The position numbers and the translations under genes are program-made. The notes below the pieces were generated by a model, which did no database searches, had not been told where the DNA came from, and saw only the letters and a program-made list of their open reading frames with translations. A DNA stretch of 64,000 bases from Streptomyces sp. CB01249 (GTDB lineage Bacteria; Actinomycetota; Actinomycetes; Streptomycetales; Streptomycetaceae): the NCBI RefSeq assembly GCF_001905735.1, contig NZ_LISW01000010.1:1-64000 (forward strand). The letters run 5' to 3'. Below are positions 18,701-24,638 of this stretch, in pieces (positions within the stretch are counted from its first letter, which is position 1; each line of letters begins with the position of its first letter).

Positions 18701-19303
18701 GCCGGCCAGTGCCTCGCGCCAGAAGTCCAGTTGGCGGGACAGCAGGCTCTGCGGCTGGTCCGCCGAGCCGAGCAGCTCCTGCTGCCAGGCGGCGTAGTCG
18801 GCGTACTGCACCGGCAGTGGCTGCCACGTCGGCCGCGCGCCCTCGCACCGCGCCGTGTAGGCGGCGGCCAGGTCGTGCAGCAGCGGGCGCAGCGACCAGC
18901 CGTCGGCGGCGATGTGGTGCATCACCAGCAGCAGTGCGTGGTGCTCCGGGCCGACCCGGAACAGCTCCGCGCGCAGGGGCAGTTCGGTCGCCAGGTCGAA
19001 GCCGTGGGCCGCGGCGGCGGCCAGCGCCTCGGGCAGCCGCACCTCGGTGACCTCGGTGACCGACCAGGGCACCTCGGCGTCGTGAGGGTCCAGCACCTGC
19101 TGCCGGGGACTGTCGTCCAGCTCCGGGTAGACGGTGCGCAGGGCCTCGTGCCGGGCCAGTACGTCTCCGAGCGCGGCGCGCAGGGCGTCGGGGTCGAGCG
19201 GGCCGCGCAGTCGGACGGTCAGCGGAACGTTGTAGGTCGGGCTCGGGCCCTCGACCTGGTTGAGGAACCAGAGCCGGGCCTGTGCGAAGGACAGGGGAAT
19301 CAT
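9788..19303 (-). CDS. NRPS, three elongation-type modules C-A-T (modules 1-3)
   Basis: A 3171-residue megasynthase with three repeats of about 1057 residues. Condensation active sites (HHIAADG, HHIASDG, HHIASDG) start near 129, 1186 and 2244. Carrier serines are at 1004, 2062 and 3116. Each A domain carries TSGSTG, a core DAFAxELFGPLLSGGT and a TPTGKLDRRALP tail. GrsA-aligned codes are D-A-M-F-T-G-G-I-F-K (A1) and D-A-L-H-M-G-G-I-F-K (A2 and A3), so modules 2 and 3 probably load the same monomer. The A5 motif is altered to YGPAEA (A1) and YSPAES (A2, A3). The protein starts with a C domain although no loading module is present; C1 may accept an acyl or amino-acyl donor in trans or be vestigial. 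ATG at 19303 with GGGAGG upstream. No epimerisation domains, so all residues are expected to be L. Confidence 0.95.
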   Translation of the reverse strand: MIPLSFAQARLWFLNQVEGPSPTYNVPLTVRLRGPLDPDALRAALGDVLARHEALRTVYPELDDSPRQQVLDPHDAEVPWSVTEVTEVRLPEALAAAAAHGFDLATELPLRAELFRVGPEHHALLLVMHHIAADGWSLRPLLHDLAAAYTARCEGARPTWQPLPVQYADYAAWQQELLGSADQPQSLLSRQLDFWREALAGLPEELELPLDRPRPAAPSYHGEVLTHRIEPELHHRLAEFARNHDATLFMVVQAALAGLLSRLGAGTDIPLGTPVAGRTDEALDDLVGFFVNTLVLRTDVSGDPGFRELLGRVRAFDLDAYAHQDLPFERLVEELNPDRSLSRHPLFQVLLLLQNNAASRPDFPGLHAEVEVIDLDVAKFDLIVELAERHRADGTPDGIGVTMKYATDVLDRETVAALTERLFAFMAAALDRPEAPLGRLEVLSADERRALLGSWNGRSEKYPADSALHELFERQARRTPASTALVLGEQRVDYAELEERANRLGHHLVRAGVRRGDVVGVHLERGIEMVVALLAVLKAGGAYTVLDPDFPAERVAQLVDRVGARLVLSRATADARPAWPGRTVVCVDADAEAIAARPAHGLDPVAGPDDAACVMFTSGSTGLPKGVVSPHRAIVGTLLGQDFAEFGPGHVWLQCAPVSWDAFAMELFGPLLSGGTCVLQPGQRPEPATIAALVAAQGVTSVFFSASLLNFMLDEYPAVFSTLTQVTTGGEAASVPHVLRLVREFPKLRLVNGYGPAEAMIFAATHPITEADRDRPAIPIGRPLNNEQSWVLDDSLRLVPPGVAGELYLSGTGLAHGYTGQPGLTAERFLACPFGGPGTRMYRTGDLARRRADGTLEYLGRADDQVKIRGFRIEPGEVQAALDAYPGLVRSAVVVREDRPGDKRLVAYAVGGTGIDPRAVRAFLAERLPDHLVPAAVVPLDALPMTPTGKLDRRALPAPELDSGAAYRPPGDPEEELLCGLFAEVLGLDRVGVDDSFFDLGGHSLLAARLSARTRTAAGVELSVRDLFEAPTAGGLAPRIRNAQRARKASSVMERPEEIPLSYAQRRLWFLNKMEGPNSTYNVAHTIRLHGRLDVAALHSAVSDVVGRHEALRTVILEIDGEPYQRVLPPGVARPMVTTLETGVAELPLELDTASRHAFDLKVELPIRAHIFSIDAEEHVLLLVMHHIASDGWSLGPVMRDLATAYTARCDGAVPQWEPLPVQYVDYTLWQQDLLGSADDPQSLLSQQLAYWREALADLPEELRLPSDRSRPAVPSYRGQVTTVGLGPHLHRRLLAFARDNQATLFMVMQAALAGLLHRLGAGTDIPVGTPTAGRTDDALEDLVGFFVNTLVLRSDVSGDPTFRELVARVRDADLDAYAHQEVPFERLVEELNPVRTLSRHPLFQIMLVVQNNAEAKLHLPGLDAEISPVTTGTAKFDLTLGFTETFGSDGAPAGLTAMVEFATDLFDRSSVEVILDRLVRLLEGQLADPDVPVSRLEVLSAAERQALLVDWNDTAVDFPADLCIHQLFEQQAARTPQATALVFQDTELTYAEVDARSNRLARHLAEAGLGRGDVVGVYLERGIDLVVAVLAVLKAGGTYTMLDPDFPADRIASVLGHTSARLVVTADEHAGRLPGGHREVDIAADAALIAARSAAGLDPVAGPDDAACVMFTSGSTGRPKGVLSPHRAIVGTLLGQDFADFDEAQVWLQCAPVSWDAFALELFGPLLSGGTCVLQPGQRPEPAAIAALVAERNVTSLHVSASLLNFLLDEYPTAFTGLRQVMTGGEAASVAHVMRLVERFPGLKLINGYSPAESMIFTVSHEITPADGSHPSIPVGRPLGNKRLWVLDDGLGLVAPGVAGELYMSGVGLAHGYVAQPGLTAERFVACPFGGPGERMYRTGDLVRWRADGTLEFLGRADDQVKIRGFRVEPAEVQSVVGAYPGVVQSAVVVREDRPGDKRLVGYVVAESGARIDASAVRAHVAQRLPEYMVPSAVVILDALPLTPTGKLDRRALPAPDFGPREDGRPPRNAKEELLCGLFAEVLGLESVGIDDDFFDLGGHSLLVTRLISRIRPVLGVEMGIRDLFQAPTVARLGALVEQARGARPPLRPAVRPERLPLSFAQRRLWFLGQMEEQTAAYNVPVTMRLRGALDTAALRSAVTDVTARHEVLRTVFQEWAGEPYQRILAPAEVDLPWLEAACTEEELAGALALAANQGFDLSARPPLRAHLFSLGEQDHVLSLVMHHIASDGWSLDPLVRDLATAYAARSSTGEAPDWQPLPVQYADYTLWQQDLLGTADDPQSLLSQQLAHWREALADLPEELAIPTDRPRPAAPTQRGGSVAVPVAAELHDRLLAFARSNQSTLFMVLQAGLAALLSRLGGGTDIPLGTPVAGRTDEATDDLVGFFVNTLVLRSDVSGDPTFRELLGRVREADLDAYANQDVPFERLVEELNPVRTLSRHPLFQIMLVVQNNSAARLHLAGLEAELLGAAVDSVKFDLTIAATEQPATGALQFTVDYAADLFEQSTVLDLTNRLIRLLDRATAAPETPMSRLDVLTGAERRTLLEQWSGAPARHPADRPVHRLVEEQAQARPDATALVFGEQRVSYAELEERANRLGHHLAEAGLGRGDVVGVYLERGIDLVVAVLAVLKAGGAYTMLDPDFPAERIASVLGHTGARLLITRDGLSGRLPGVAEVVLDRDAEAIAARPAHGLDPVAGPDDAACVMFTSGSTGLPKGVVSPHRAIVGTLLGQDFADFDEAQVWLQCAPVSWDAFALELFGPLLSGGTCVLQPGQRPEPAVIAALVREHAVTTMHVSASLLNFLLDEYPAAFTGLRQVMTGGEAASVAHVMRLLRDFPRIRLVNGYSPAESMIFTVAHEITPADGSRPSIPVGRSLNGKRLWVLDDRLGLVAPGVVGEFYMSGVGLAHGYVSQPGLTAERFVACPFGGPGERMYRTGDLVRWRADGTLEFLGRADDQVKIRGFRVEPAEVQSVVGGYPGVVQSAVVVREDRPGDKRLVGYVVAESGVRIDASAVRAHVAQRLPEYMVPSAVVVLDALPLTPTGKLDRRALPVPGPTPRETGRAPRDEREEKLCGLFAEILGLESVGIDDDFFDLGGHSLMVTRLISRVRSVMSAELTIKTVFESPTVATLVTRLGTAGRARPALRARSKEKSS

Positions 19304-19376
19304 CGGGCCTCCCGGAGCAAGGGCGTTCGACCGTGCCCGGTCGCCCCCATCGGATGGACTGTCGGTGGTGTCGAGG

Positions 19377-19589
19377 TCAGTGCTGGGCGGTCTGGGAGAT
19401 CAGGCCGGCCGGGCGCAGGTCGGTCCAGTGCTGCTCGATGTACGAGAGGCAGGCCGAGCGGGTGTCGCTCTCCTTCACCACGTTCCAGCCGGCCGGCACG
19501 TCGATCGCGGCGGGCCAGAGCGAGTGCTGGTTCTCGTGGTTGGTGAGCACCAGGAAGGTGCCGTCCTCGTTGTCGAAGGGGTTGCTCAT
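19377..19589 (-). CDS. MbtH-like NRPS accessory protein
   Basis: A 70-residue protein with the full MbtH signature: NHENQHSLWPAAIDVPAGW and SYIEQHWTDLRP, including the conserved Trp residues that pack against A domains. MbtH proteins bind the adenylation N-subdomain and are needed for folding or activity of many actinobacterial A domains. I start it at MSNPFDNEDG because GGAGG lies at the correct distance; the same frame stays open far upstream through a 15-bp tandem repeat, but that is probably chance. It lies 73 nt upstream of NRPS1, its likely partner. Confidence 0.93.
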   Translation of the reverse strand: MSNPFDNEDGTFLVLTNHENQHSLWPAAIDVPAGWNVVKESDTRSACLSYIEQHWTDLRPAGLISQTAQH

Positions 19590-19603
19590 GGTGACCTCCG
19601 TGG

Positions 19604-19663
19604 GGTGCGTTTCCTCGGGGTGGGATTGCTTGGGGTGGGTTTGCTTGGGGTGGGTTTGCTTGG
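19604..19663. repeat. Four tandem 15-bp repeats between amidase and mbtH-like genes
   Basis: On the minus strand, four consecutive 15-mers: two exact copies of CCAAGCAAACCCACC, one with a single mismatch, and one with three. They fill most of the 83-bp gap between the amidase stop and the MbtH start, and their unit length keeps the MbtH frame open (PKQTH repeats). The run is C/A-rich on the mRNA and could be a spacer that sets mbtH-like translation, or simple slippage. Confidence 0.8.
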
Positions 19664-19672
19664 GGACCGACG

Positions 19673-21061
19673 TCAGTCCGCCCATGCCTGTTCGATCCGC
19701 AGCGCCACCGGCAGCAGCCGGGACGTCTCGGGTGGGCCGAACACCGACACTCCGACCGGCAGCCCCCCGCGGCGGTCGAGCGGCAGCGTGACGTTGGGGT
19801 AGCCGGCCAGGGCCGCCGGGGTGGAGCTGCCGGGGGCGCCCGGGTCGCCGAGCTCGTAGTCGATCCGGGGAGCGGGCTCGTTGGTGGCCGCGAGCAGGGC
19901 GTCGATCCGGTGTTCGCGCAGTGTGCCGTCGATCAGCGCCCTGGCCTGCCGCTTCGAGCGGCTGCGGGCATGTACGGCGCGCTCGCGCTCCTCCTCGCCG
20001 AGCAGCTGGGCCTGCTCGAACAGGTCCTGGCCGAACAGCGAGAGCTCCACCGGATCGGCCCGGTTGCCCTCGATCAGCGCCGCCAGGGTCTGCGGGGCGC
20101 CGTCCCGGTCGCGCAGGTACGCCTCCAGGCTGGGACGGAACTCCGCGTACATCGCGAGCAGTCCGTCCTCCAGGGTCTGCCGCTCCACGGCGAAGTCGAC
20201 CGGCAGGACCGTCGCTCCGGCGGCACGCAGTTCCTCGGCCGCCGACTTGAGTACGGTCTCGGTCTCGCCCGGCATCCGGGGCACCCGCCACAGGCCGAGC
20301 CTCAGTCCGTCCGGCGCGTCGTCCTGCGGCAGGGGCCGGCCGGTGAGGACGGCGAGGGTCAGCGCGGCGTCGGACAGCCGGGCGGCGAGCAGGCCGACGG
20401 TGTCCTGCACCTGCGAGATCGGCACGATCCCGTCCAGCGGCAGCAGACCGGTCTCGGTCTTCACGCCGACCACTCCGCAGAGCCCGGCCGGTGCGACGAC
20501 CGAGCCGTCGGTCTCGGTGCCGAGGGCCAGCGGCGCCATCCCGGTGGCGACCGCCACGGCGGATCCCGAGGAGGAGCCGCCGGGGCTGCGGTGGGTGCCG
20601 TACGGGTTGCAGGTCTGGCCGCCGACTCCCGACCAGCCCTCGGTGGCCCGGGTGGAGCGGAAGTTGGCCCACTCGGAGAGGTTGGTCTTGCCGAGCATCA
20701 CGGCACCCGCCGCCCGGAGTCTGCTCACCACCTCGGCGTCGCGCCGCGGCGGGCGCCCGGCCAGCAGCCGCGAGCCGGCGGTGCTGGCCAGCCCGGCGGT
20801 GTCGATGTTGTCCTTGACCAGGACCGGGATGCCGTCCAGCGGGCCGAGTCCGGCGCCGGCCGCGTGCCGGCGGTCCGAGGCGGCGGCCTGGTCCAGTGCG
20901 GTCTCGTCCACCGCGAGGACGGCCCGCACCAGCGGGTTGACCTCGGTGATCCGGTCCAGACAGCGCCGGGTCAGCGCCACGCTGGTGAGCCGGCCGGTCC
21001 TCAGTCCGGCCTGCAGTTCGGGTATGGCGGGGAAGGCCCTGGGGTGTGTGGTGTCAGTCAA
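19673..21061 (-). CDS. Amidase-signature family amidase
   Basis: A 462-residue amidase of the amidase-signature (GatA/FAAH) family. The Ser-cisSer-Lys triad is visible: K83 in GIPVLVKDNIDTAG, the Gly/Ser-rich loop SPGGSSSGSAVAVA around 160-172, and the nucleophile S187 in GTETDGSV. The start is a TTG at 21061, with GGAG upstream, overlapping the MFS gene stop by 8 nt. There is no signal peptide, so it acts in the cytoplasm. In an NRPS operon it could hydrolyse or form an amide on the peptide, release a protecting group, or work with the asparagine-synthetase-like enzyme on an amide nitrogen. None of these is proven by sequence. Confidence 0.88.
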   Translation of the reverse strand: MTDTTHPRAFPAIPELQAGLRTGRLTSVALTRRCLDRITEVNPLVRAVLAVDETALDQAAASDRRHAAGAGLGPLDGIPVLVKDNIDTAGLASTAGSRLLAGRPPRRDAEVVSRLRAAGAVMLGKTNLSEWANFRSTRATEGWSGVGGQTCNPYGTHRSPGGSSSGSAVAVATGMAPLALGTETDGSVVAPAGLCGVVGVKTETGLLPLDGIVPISQVQDTVGLLAARLSDAALTLAVLTGRPLPQDDAPDGLRLGLWRVPRMPGETETVLKSAAEELRAAGATVLPVDFAVERQTLEDGLLAMYAEFRPSLEAYLRDRDGAPQTLAALIEGNRADPVELSLFGQDLFEQAQLLGEEERERAVHARSRSKRQARALIDGTLREHRIDALLAATNEPAPRIDYELGDPGAPGSSTPAALAGYPNVTLPLDRRGGLPVGVSVFGPPETSRLLPVALRIEQAWAD

Positions 21062-22334
21062 GGCGGGCGCTCCTGAGCGGTGTGGTGGTGACGACGACCG
21101 CGGTCGCCGCGAGCGCCACGGCCGCGAAGGCGTACATCGCGGCGGCGAAGCCGAGCAGCTGGATCAGCAGGCCGACCAGCACGTTCGCCAGCGGCACGGC
21201 GGCGAAGATCATCAGCGACATCACCGACATCACCCGCCCGCGCATCTCCGGATCGGCCCAGCGCTGGATCATCGAGATCAGCACCACGCTGAACTGGCCG
21301 GTCACCGCGCCCAGTACGCCGTAGAGGAGCAGGCCGGCCGACAGCGAGCCGATGAGGCCGAAGCAGGCCAGGCAGATCCCGGCGGCCAGGGTGCCGAGGA
21401 TCAGCGAGAGTCCGGCGCGCCGTTTGGGCGGCCAGGCCATGTTGATCAGCGAGCTGGCCACCGCGCCGACCGTGTACGCGGTGAGCAGCAGGCCCGCGCC
21501 GTCGGCGCCGGTGCCGAGCTGCCTGGCGAGCAGCACCAGCCCGATGTTGACGGGCGGCGCGCAGGCCAGCTCGGTCAGTCCGATCACCAGGATGACCGTC
21601 CGGACCCGGGAGTCGCGGAGCACGTAGCCGAATCCGCCAAGCAACTGCTTCCGGAAGTTGGGGCGTTCGCCCGTGCCACCGGCCGGGGGCGGTTTGTCCG
21701 CCGTGGTGGCCCCGGCCGTCGGCTCGCGCAGGTACCGGACCCGCCAGGAGGCCGCCGCCGAGACCACGTAGCTGACCGCGTTGGCCAGCGCCACCAGGGG
21801 CACCCCGCCGGCCACGATCAGCCAGGCGCCGAGCGGCCCACCGGCCGCCTGGCCGCCGCGCAGCCCGAGCACGTACAGCGCGTTGCCGCGGACCAGGTGC
21901 TCGTCCTCCAGCAGCAGTGGACGGACCACACCGGACGCCGGGACGAAGAAGGCGCCGAGGAAGGCCAGCAGGGTGGCGGCGACCACCAGGATCGGCACCG
22001 GGGCGTCGACCACCAGGGTGAACAGGGCGGCGCCCAGCATCACCGCGCAGCGCAGCAGGTCGGTCAGCACCATGACGCGGCGCGGCCCGTTCCGGTCGGC
22101 GATCACGCCGCCTCCGAGCAGCCCCACCAGCCGGGACAGGCTGGACAGGGCGAGCACCGCGCCCGAGGTGGCCGGGCCGGCCTCCCGCACCAGGGTCCAG
22201 GTGAGCGCCACGTACCAGGCGGCGTCGCCGAGCTGGGAGAAGCCCATGGCCCCGGTGAAGGAGAGGTAACGCAGGCTCAGGGGGCCCCGGTCGCGGCGGG
22301 CTTCGGTCTTCTCGGGAATCAGGGCGTCAACCAC
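21054..22334 (-). CDS. MFS transporter, probable product exporter
   Basis: A 426-residue polytopic protein of the MFS type (about 12 hydrophobic segments) with the loop-2 motif GGGVIADRNGPRRVMV, a form of the conserved GxxxDRxGRR signature of drug-efflux members. GTG start at 22334 overlaps the upstream FMN-enzyme gene by 8 nt, and its own stop overlaps the amidase start, placing it inside the biosynthetic operon. Export of, and self-resistance to, the peptide product is the natural reading. Residues about 195-225 form a Gly/Pro-rich central cytoplasmic loop, as usual between the two six-helix halves. Confidence 0.85.
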   Translation of the reverse strand: MVDALIPEKTEARRDRGPLSLRYLSFTGAMGFSQLGDAAWYVALTWTLVREAGPATSGAVLALSSLSRLVGLLGGGVIADRNGPRRVMVLTDLLRCAVMLGAALFTLVVDAPVPILVVAATLLAFLGAFFVPASGVVRPLLLEDEHLVRGNALYVLGLRGGQAAGGPLGAWLIVAGGVPLVALANAVSYVVSAAASWRVRYLREPTAGATTADKPPPAGGTGERPNFRKQLLGGFGYVLRDSRVRTVILVIGLTELACAPPVNIGLVLLARQLGTGADGAGLLLTAYTVGAVASSLINMAWPPKRRAGLSLILGTLAAGICLACFGLIGSLSAGLLLYGVLGAVTGQFSVVLISMIQRWADPEMRGRVMSVMSLMIFAAVPLANVLVGLLIQLLGFAAAMYAFAAVALAATAVVVTTTPLRSARLD

Positions 22335-23625
22335 GGGCGAGCACCTGCTCGCGGTCGTCGACGGACGGGCCTTCGGCCGTCCGGCCGTTGGCTCCGGGCG
22401 TCGGCCAGAGGTCCTCGGTGCCGAGTGCGGCGGGCGCGTACTTGCCGAGCGCGCTGGTGAGCAGCCGCAGTTCCAGTGCGAGGCACTCCACGAGCCGGGT
22501 CAGGCCGGCTTCCGGGTCCTCGTCCACGGCGACCAGGGCCGCCCGGCCCAGTCCGACGGCGGTGGCGCCGAGCGCCAGGCTCTTGACCGCCCGGGTGCCC
22601 TCCCACATCCGTCCGGAGGCGAGCAGGCACTGTCCTCGGTTGCCGATCCGGGCCAGGCACTCGCCCAGCGGCAGGCCGAGCTGGGCGATCGTGGCGGTCG
22701 GCGCCCAGCCGGTGCCGCCCTCCGCGCCGTCCACCGTGACCGCGTCGGCGCCGGCCGCCCAGGCGGTGGCCGCCGCGTGGGCGACGTCCCGGCCGGGGTG
22801 CAGCTTGACCCACACCTTGACCCGGGGGAAGTTGTTGCGCATCAGCCGGATCTGCTGGCGCAGGATCTCCTGGGTGAAGGTGCCGGGACTGCCGCTGCGC
22901 AGCACCAGGTCGGTGTCGGCGCCGAAGACCGGGTCCAGGGCGAACTGCTCGTCCACCCGGGCGGCGGCGGCGCGGTCCAGCACGGTCATGCCGCCCAGTC
23001 CCGGCTTGGCGCCCTGGCCCACTTTGAGCTCGAAGGCGAGCCGGCCGCTCTCCAGCAGCGGCTGCGAGGACGGGTCGCTGTAGACCAGGTTCCAGACCTC
23101 GGCGTCGGCGTCCTCGGTGCTCTGCTGCACGGCCACGCCGCCGACCTCGTCCGGCAGTTCGTCCAGGTAGGCGGTGATCCGGCCGAGGACCGAGCGCTGG
23201 GTGGTCGCACCGGAGCGGTAGCCGGTCATCGGGACGATGTTCTCGCCGATCACCAGCGGGATGCCCAGCCGGCCGGCCTGCCGGGCGGCCGCGAGGACCT
23301 GTTCGGTGCCGGCGGCCCGGGTGGAGCCGAAGGCGGAGAGGTAGACCGGCAGGGTGGAGCGGAGGCCGCCGATCACGGTGTCGAGGGCGACGTCGGTGTG
23401 GAGCGGTTCGCGGCCCAGCTCGATCAGCTTCTCCAGCCGTTGCGGCATGAAGATCGGGGGCACCAGTCGCAGTTCGTCCAGCGGGTCGCGGCCGACGGTG
23501 CCGGTCTCCGCGCCGAACAGCACGTGGCCGTAGTCCTGGCGGGGTGGGAAGGCGGCCGCCGCACCGAGCCGGGCCCGTTCGCGGACCTGTTCCTCCGGGA
23601 AGCCCCTGGTGCTCAGGCCGGTCAC
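22327..23625 (-). CDS. GltS-like FMN-binding oxidoreductase lacking Fe-S cysteines
   Basis: A 432-residue protein matching the isolated FMN-binding synthase domain of glutamate synthase. The hallmarks are KVGQGAKPGLGG (201-212), VDGAEGGTG (298-306) and the late KSLALGATAVGLGRAAL phosphate-binding strand-turn. The true start is the GTG at 23625, which overlaps the previous stop as GTGA. There is no glutaminase domain and no GXGXG domain. The Cys-rich 3Fe-4S motif that normally follows the FMN site in GltS is absent, so ferredoxin- or FeS-fed electron delivery seems unlikely. Related stand-alone domains occur in N-methylglutamate synthase (MgsC-like). In this operon it most plausibly oxidises or reduces an amino or imino acid derived from the mutase product. 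Confidence 0.85.
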   Translation of the reverse strand: MTGLSTRGFPEEQVRERARLGAAAAFPPRQDYGHVLFGAETGTVGRDPLDELRLVPPIFMPQRLEKLIELGREPLHTDVALDTVIGGLRSTLPVYLSAFGSTRAAGTEQVLAAARQAGRLGIPLVIGENIVPMTGYRSGATTQRSVLGRITAYLDELPDEVGGVAVQQSTEDADAEVWNLVYSDPSSQPLLESGRLAFELKVGQGAKPGLGGMTVLDRAAAARVDEQFALDPVFGADTDLVLRSGSPGTFTQEILRQQIRLMRNNFPRVKVWVKLHPGRDVAHAAATAWAAGADAVTVDGAEGGTGWAPTATIAQLGLPLGECLARIGNRGQCLLASGRMWEGTRAVKSLALGATAVGLGRAALVAVDEDPEAGLTRLVECLALELRLLTSALGKYAPAALGTEDLWPTPGANGRTAEGPSVDDREQVLARG

Positions 23626-24638
23626 GGGGACACCACCCCGGGCAGCTTCGGGAAGGCGTTGGCCTGCCAGGCGCTGTCCAGACCGGCCAGGTAGCGGGTG
23701 AAGCGCTCCACACCGATGCCGAACCCGGCGCTGGCCGGGATTCCCTCGCGTACCAGCTGGAGGTACCAGCCGTACTTCGCCGGGTTCTCGCCGGTCTCCC
23801 GCATCCGGGTGACGATCCGTGAGTAGTCGAACTCCCGCTCGCTGCCGCTGCACAGCTCGCCGTAGCCGTCGGGGGCGAGCAGATCGAAGTTGCGCAGTAC
23901 GCCGGGTTCGGTGGCGCTCTCCCGGTCGTAGAAGCCCCGGGAGCCCTTGGGGTAGTCGGTGATGAAGAACGGCTGCGGCGAGCGGCCGGAGAGCAGCGCT
24001 TCGCCGGTCCAGTCGATCTCGGCGTCCTCGCTCTGCGGGTGTCCCAGCTCGCGGAGCTCGGCCACCGCCTGGGCGTGGGTGCGGTGACCGAATGCCTGGG
24101 TGAGCAGCGCGGTGAAGGCGCTCGTGTCGCGTCCGAGTCGTTCGAACTCGGCCGGCGACTCGGTCACCACCCGCCGCACGATGTGCCGGACCAGCTCCTC
24201 CAGCACCTGGGTGATCTGTTCGCGGGAGGCGCCGGCCATCTCCACGTCGATCTGGTGGAACTCGGCCAGGTGACGGCTGGTGCTGGCGGTCTCCAGCGGC
24301 TCCAGGCGGACGTTGGGAGCGATGCAGAAGATCTTGTCGAAGGCCAGCAGCGAAGCCTGCTTGTAGAGGATCGCGCTCGTCATCAGCTTGTACTTGTGGC
24401 CGTAGTAGTCCACTTCGACCTGCTTGGAGCCGCGGATGCCGGGGTCGGTGACCGGGCCGATGATCGGCGGCAGCATCTCGGCGAACCCGGCCCCGGTGAG
24501 GTATTCGCGCGCGGCAGCCAGCATCCGCTGCTGGATCCGCAGCACCGTGGTCGTGGTGGGGGAGGTGAGGTGCAGCCGCGGATCGGCCGGCGGCAGCAGG
24601 CCCTGCGTGCCCGGGGTCGGGGGCATGGTGGTGGTCAT
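23622..24638 (-). CDS. AsnRS-derived asparagine-synthetase-like enzyme
   Basis: A 338-residue class II aminoacyl-tRNA-synthetase catalytic core without the N-terminal OB-fold anticodon domain. Motif 2 is visible as VRLEPLE with SRHLAEFHQIDVEM (121-134), and motif 3 as GFGIGVERF (305-313). This is the layout of the archaeal-type asparagine synthetase related to AsnRS (AS-AR), which adenylates the Asp side-chain carboxylate and transfers ammonia. Sited between a glutamate mutase and an FMN enzyme in an NRPS operon, it may amidate a modified aspartate such as 3-methylaspartate. Other outcomes of carboxylate adenylation are possible. ATG start overlaps the mutase stop as ATGA, with AGAGGAG upstream. 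Confidence 0.85.
   Translation of the reverse strand: MTTTMPPTPGTQGLLPPADPRLHLTSPTTTTVLRIQQRMLAAAREYLTGAGFAEMLPPIIGPVTDPGIRGSKQVEVDYYGHKYKLMTSAILYKQASLLAFDKIFCIAPNVRLEPLETASTSRHLAEFHQIDVEMAGASREQITQVLEELVRHIVRRVVTESPAEFERLGRDTSAFTALLTQAFGHRTHAQAVAELRELGHPQSEDAEIDWTGEALLSGRSPQPFFITDYPKGSRGFYDRESATEPGVLRNFDLLAPDGYGELCSGSEREFDYSRIVTRMRETGENPAKYGWYLQLVREGIPASAGFGIGVERFTRYLAGLDSAWQANAFPKLPGVVSP

Noticed and set aside
8139..19546. Long plus-strand open frames opposite the NRPS genes (up to about 1270 residues)
   Set aside because: They are antisense shadows of high-GC coding DNA, rich in Gly/Arg/Val/Gln without motifs, while the minus frames carry complete C, A, T and TE signatures.
19590..20672. 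A long N-terminal extension of the MbtH protein
   Set aside because: The frame is open only because it shadows the amidase gene and a 15-bp repeat. A good ribosome binding site precedes MSNPFDNEDG, which is the normal family start.
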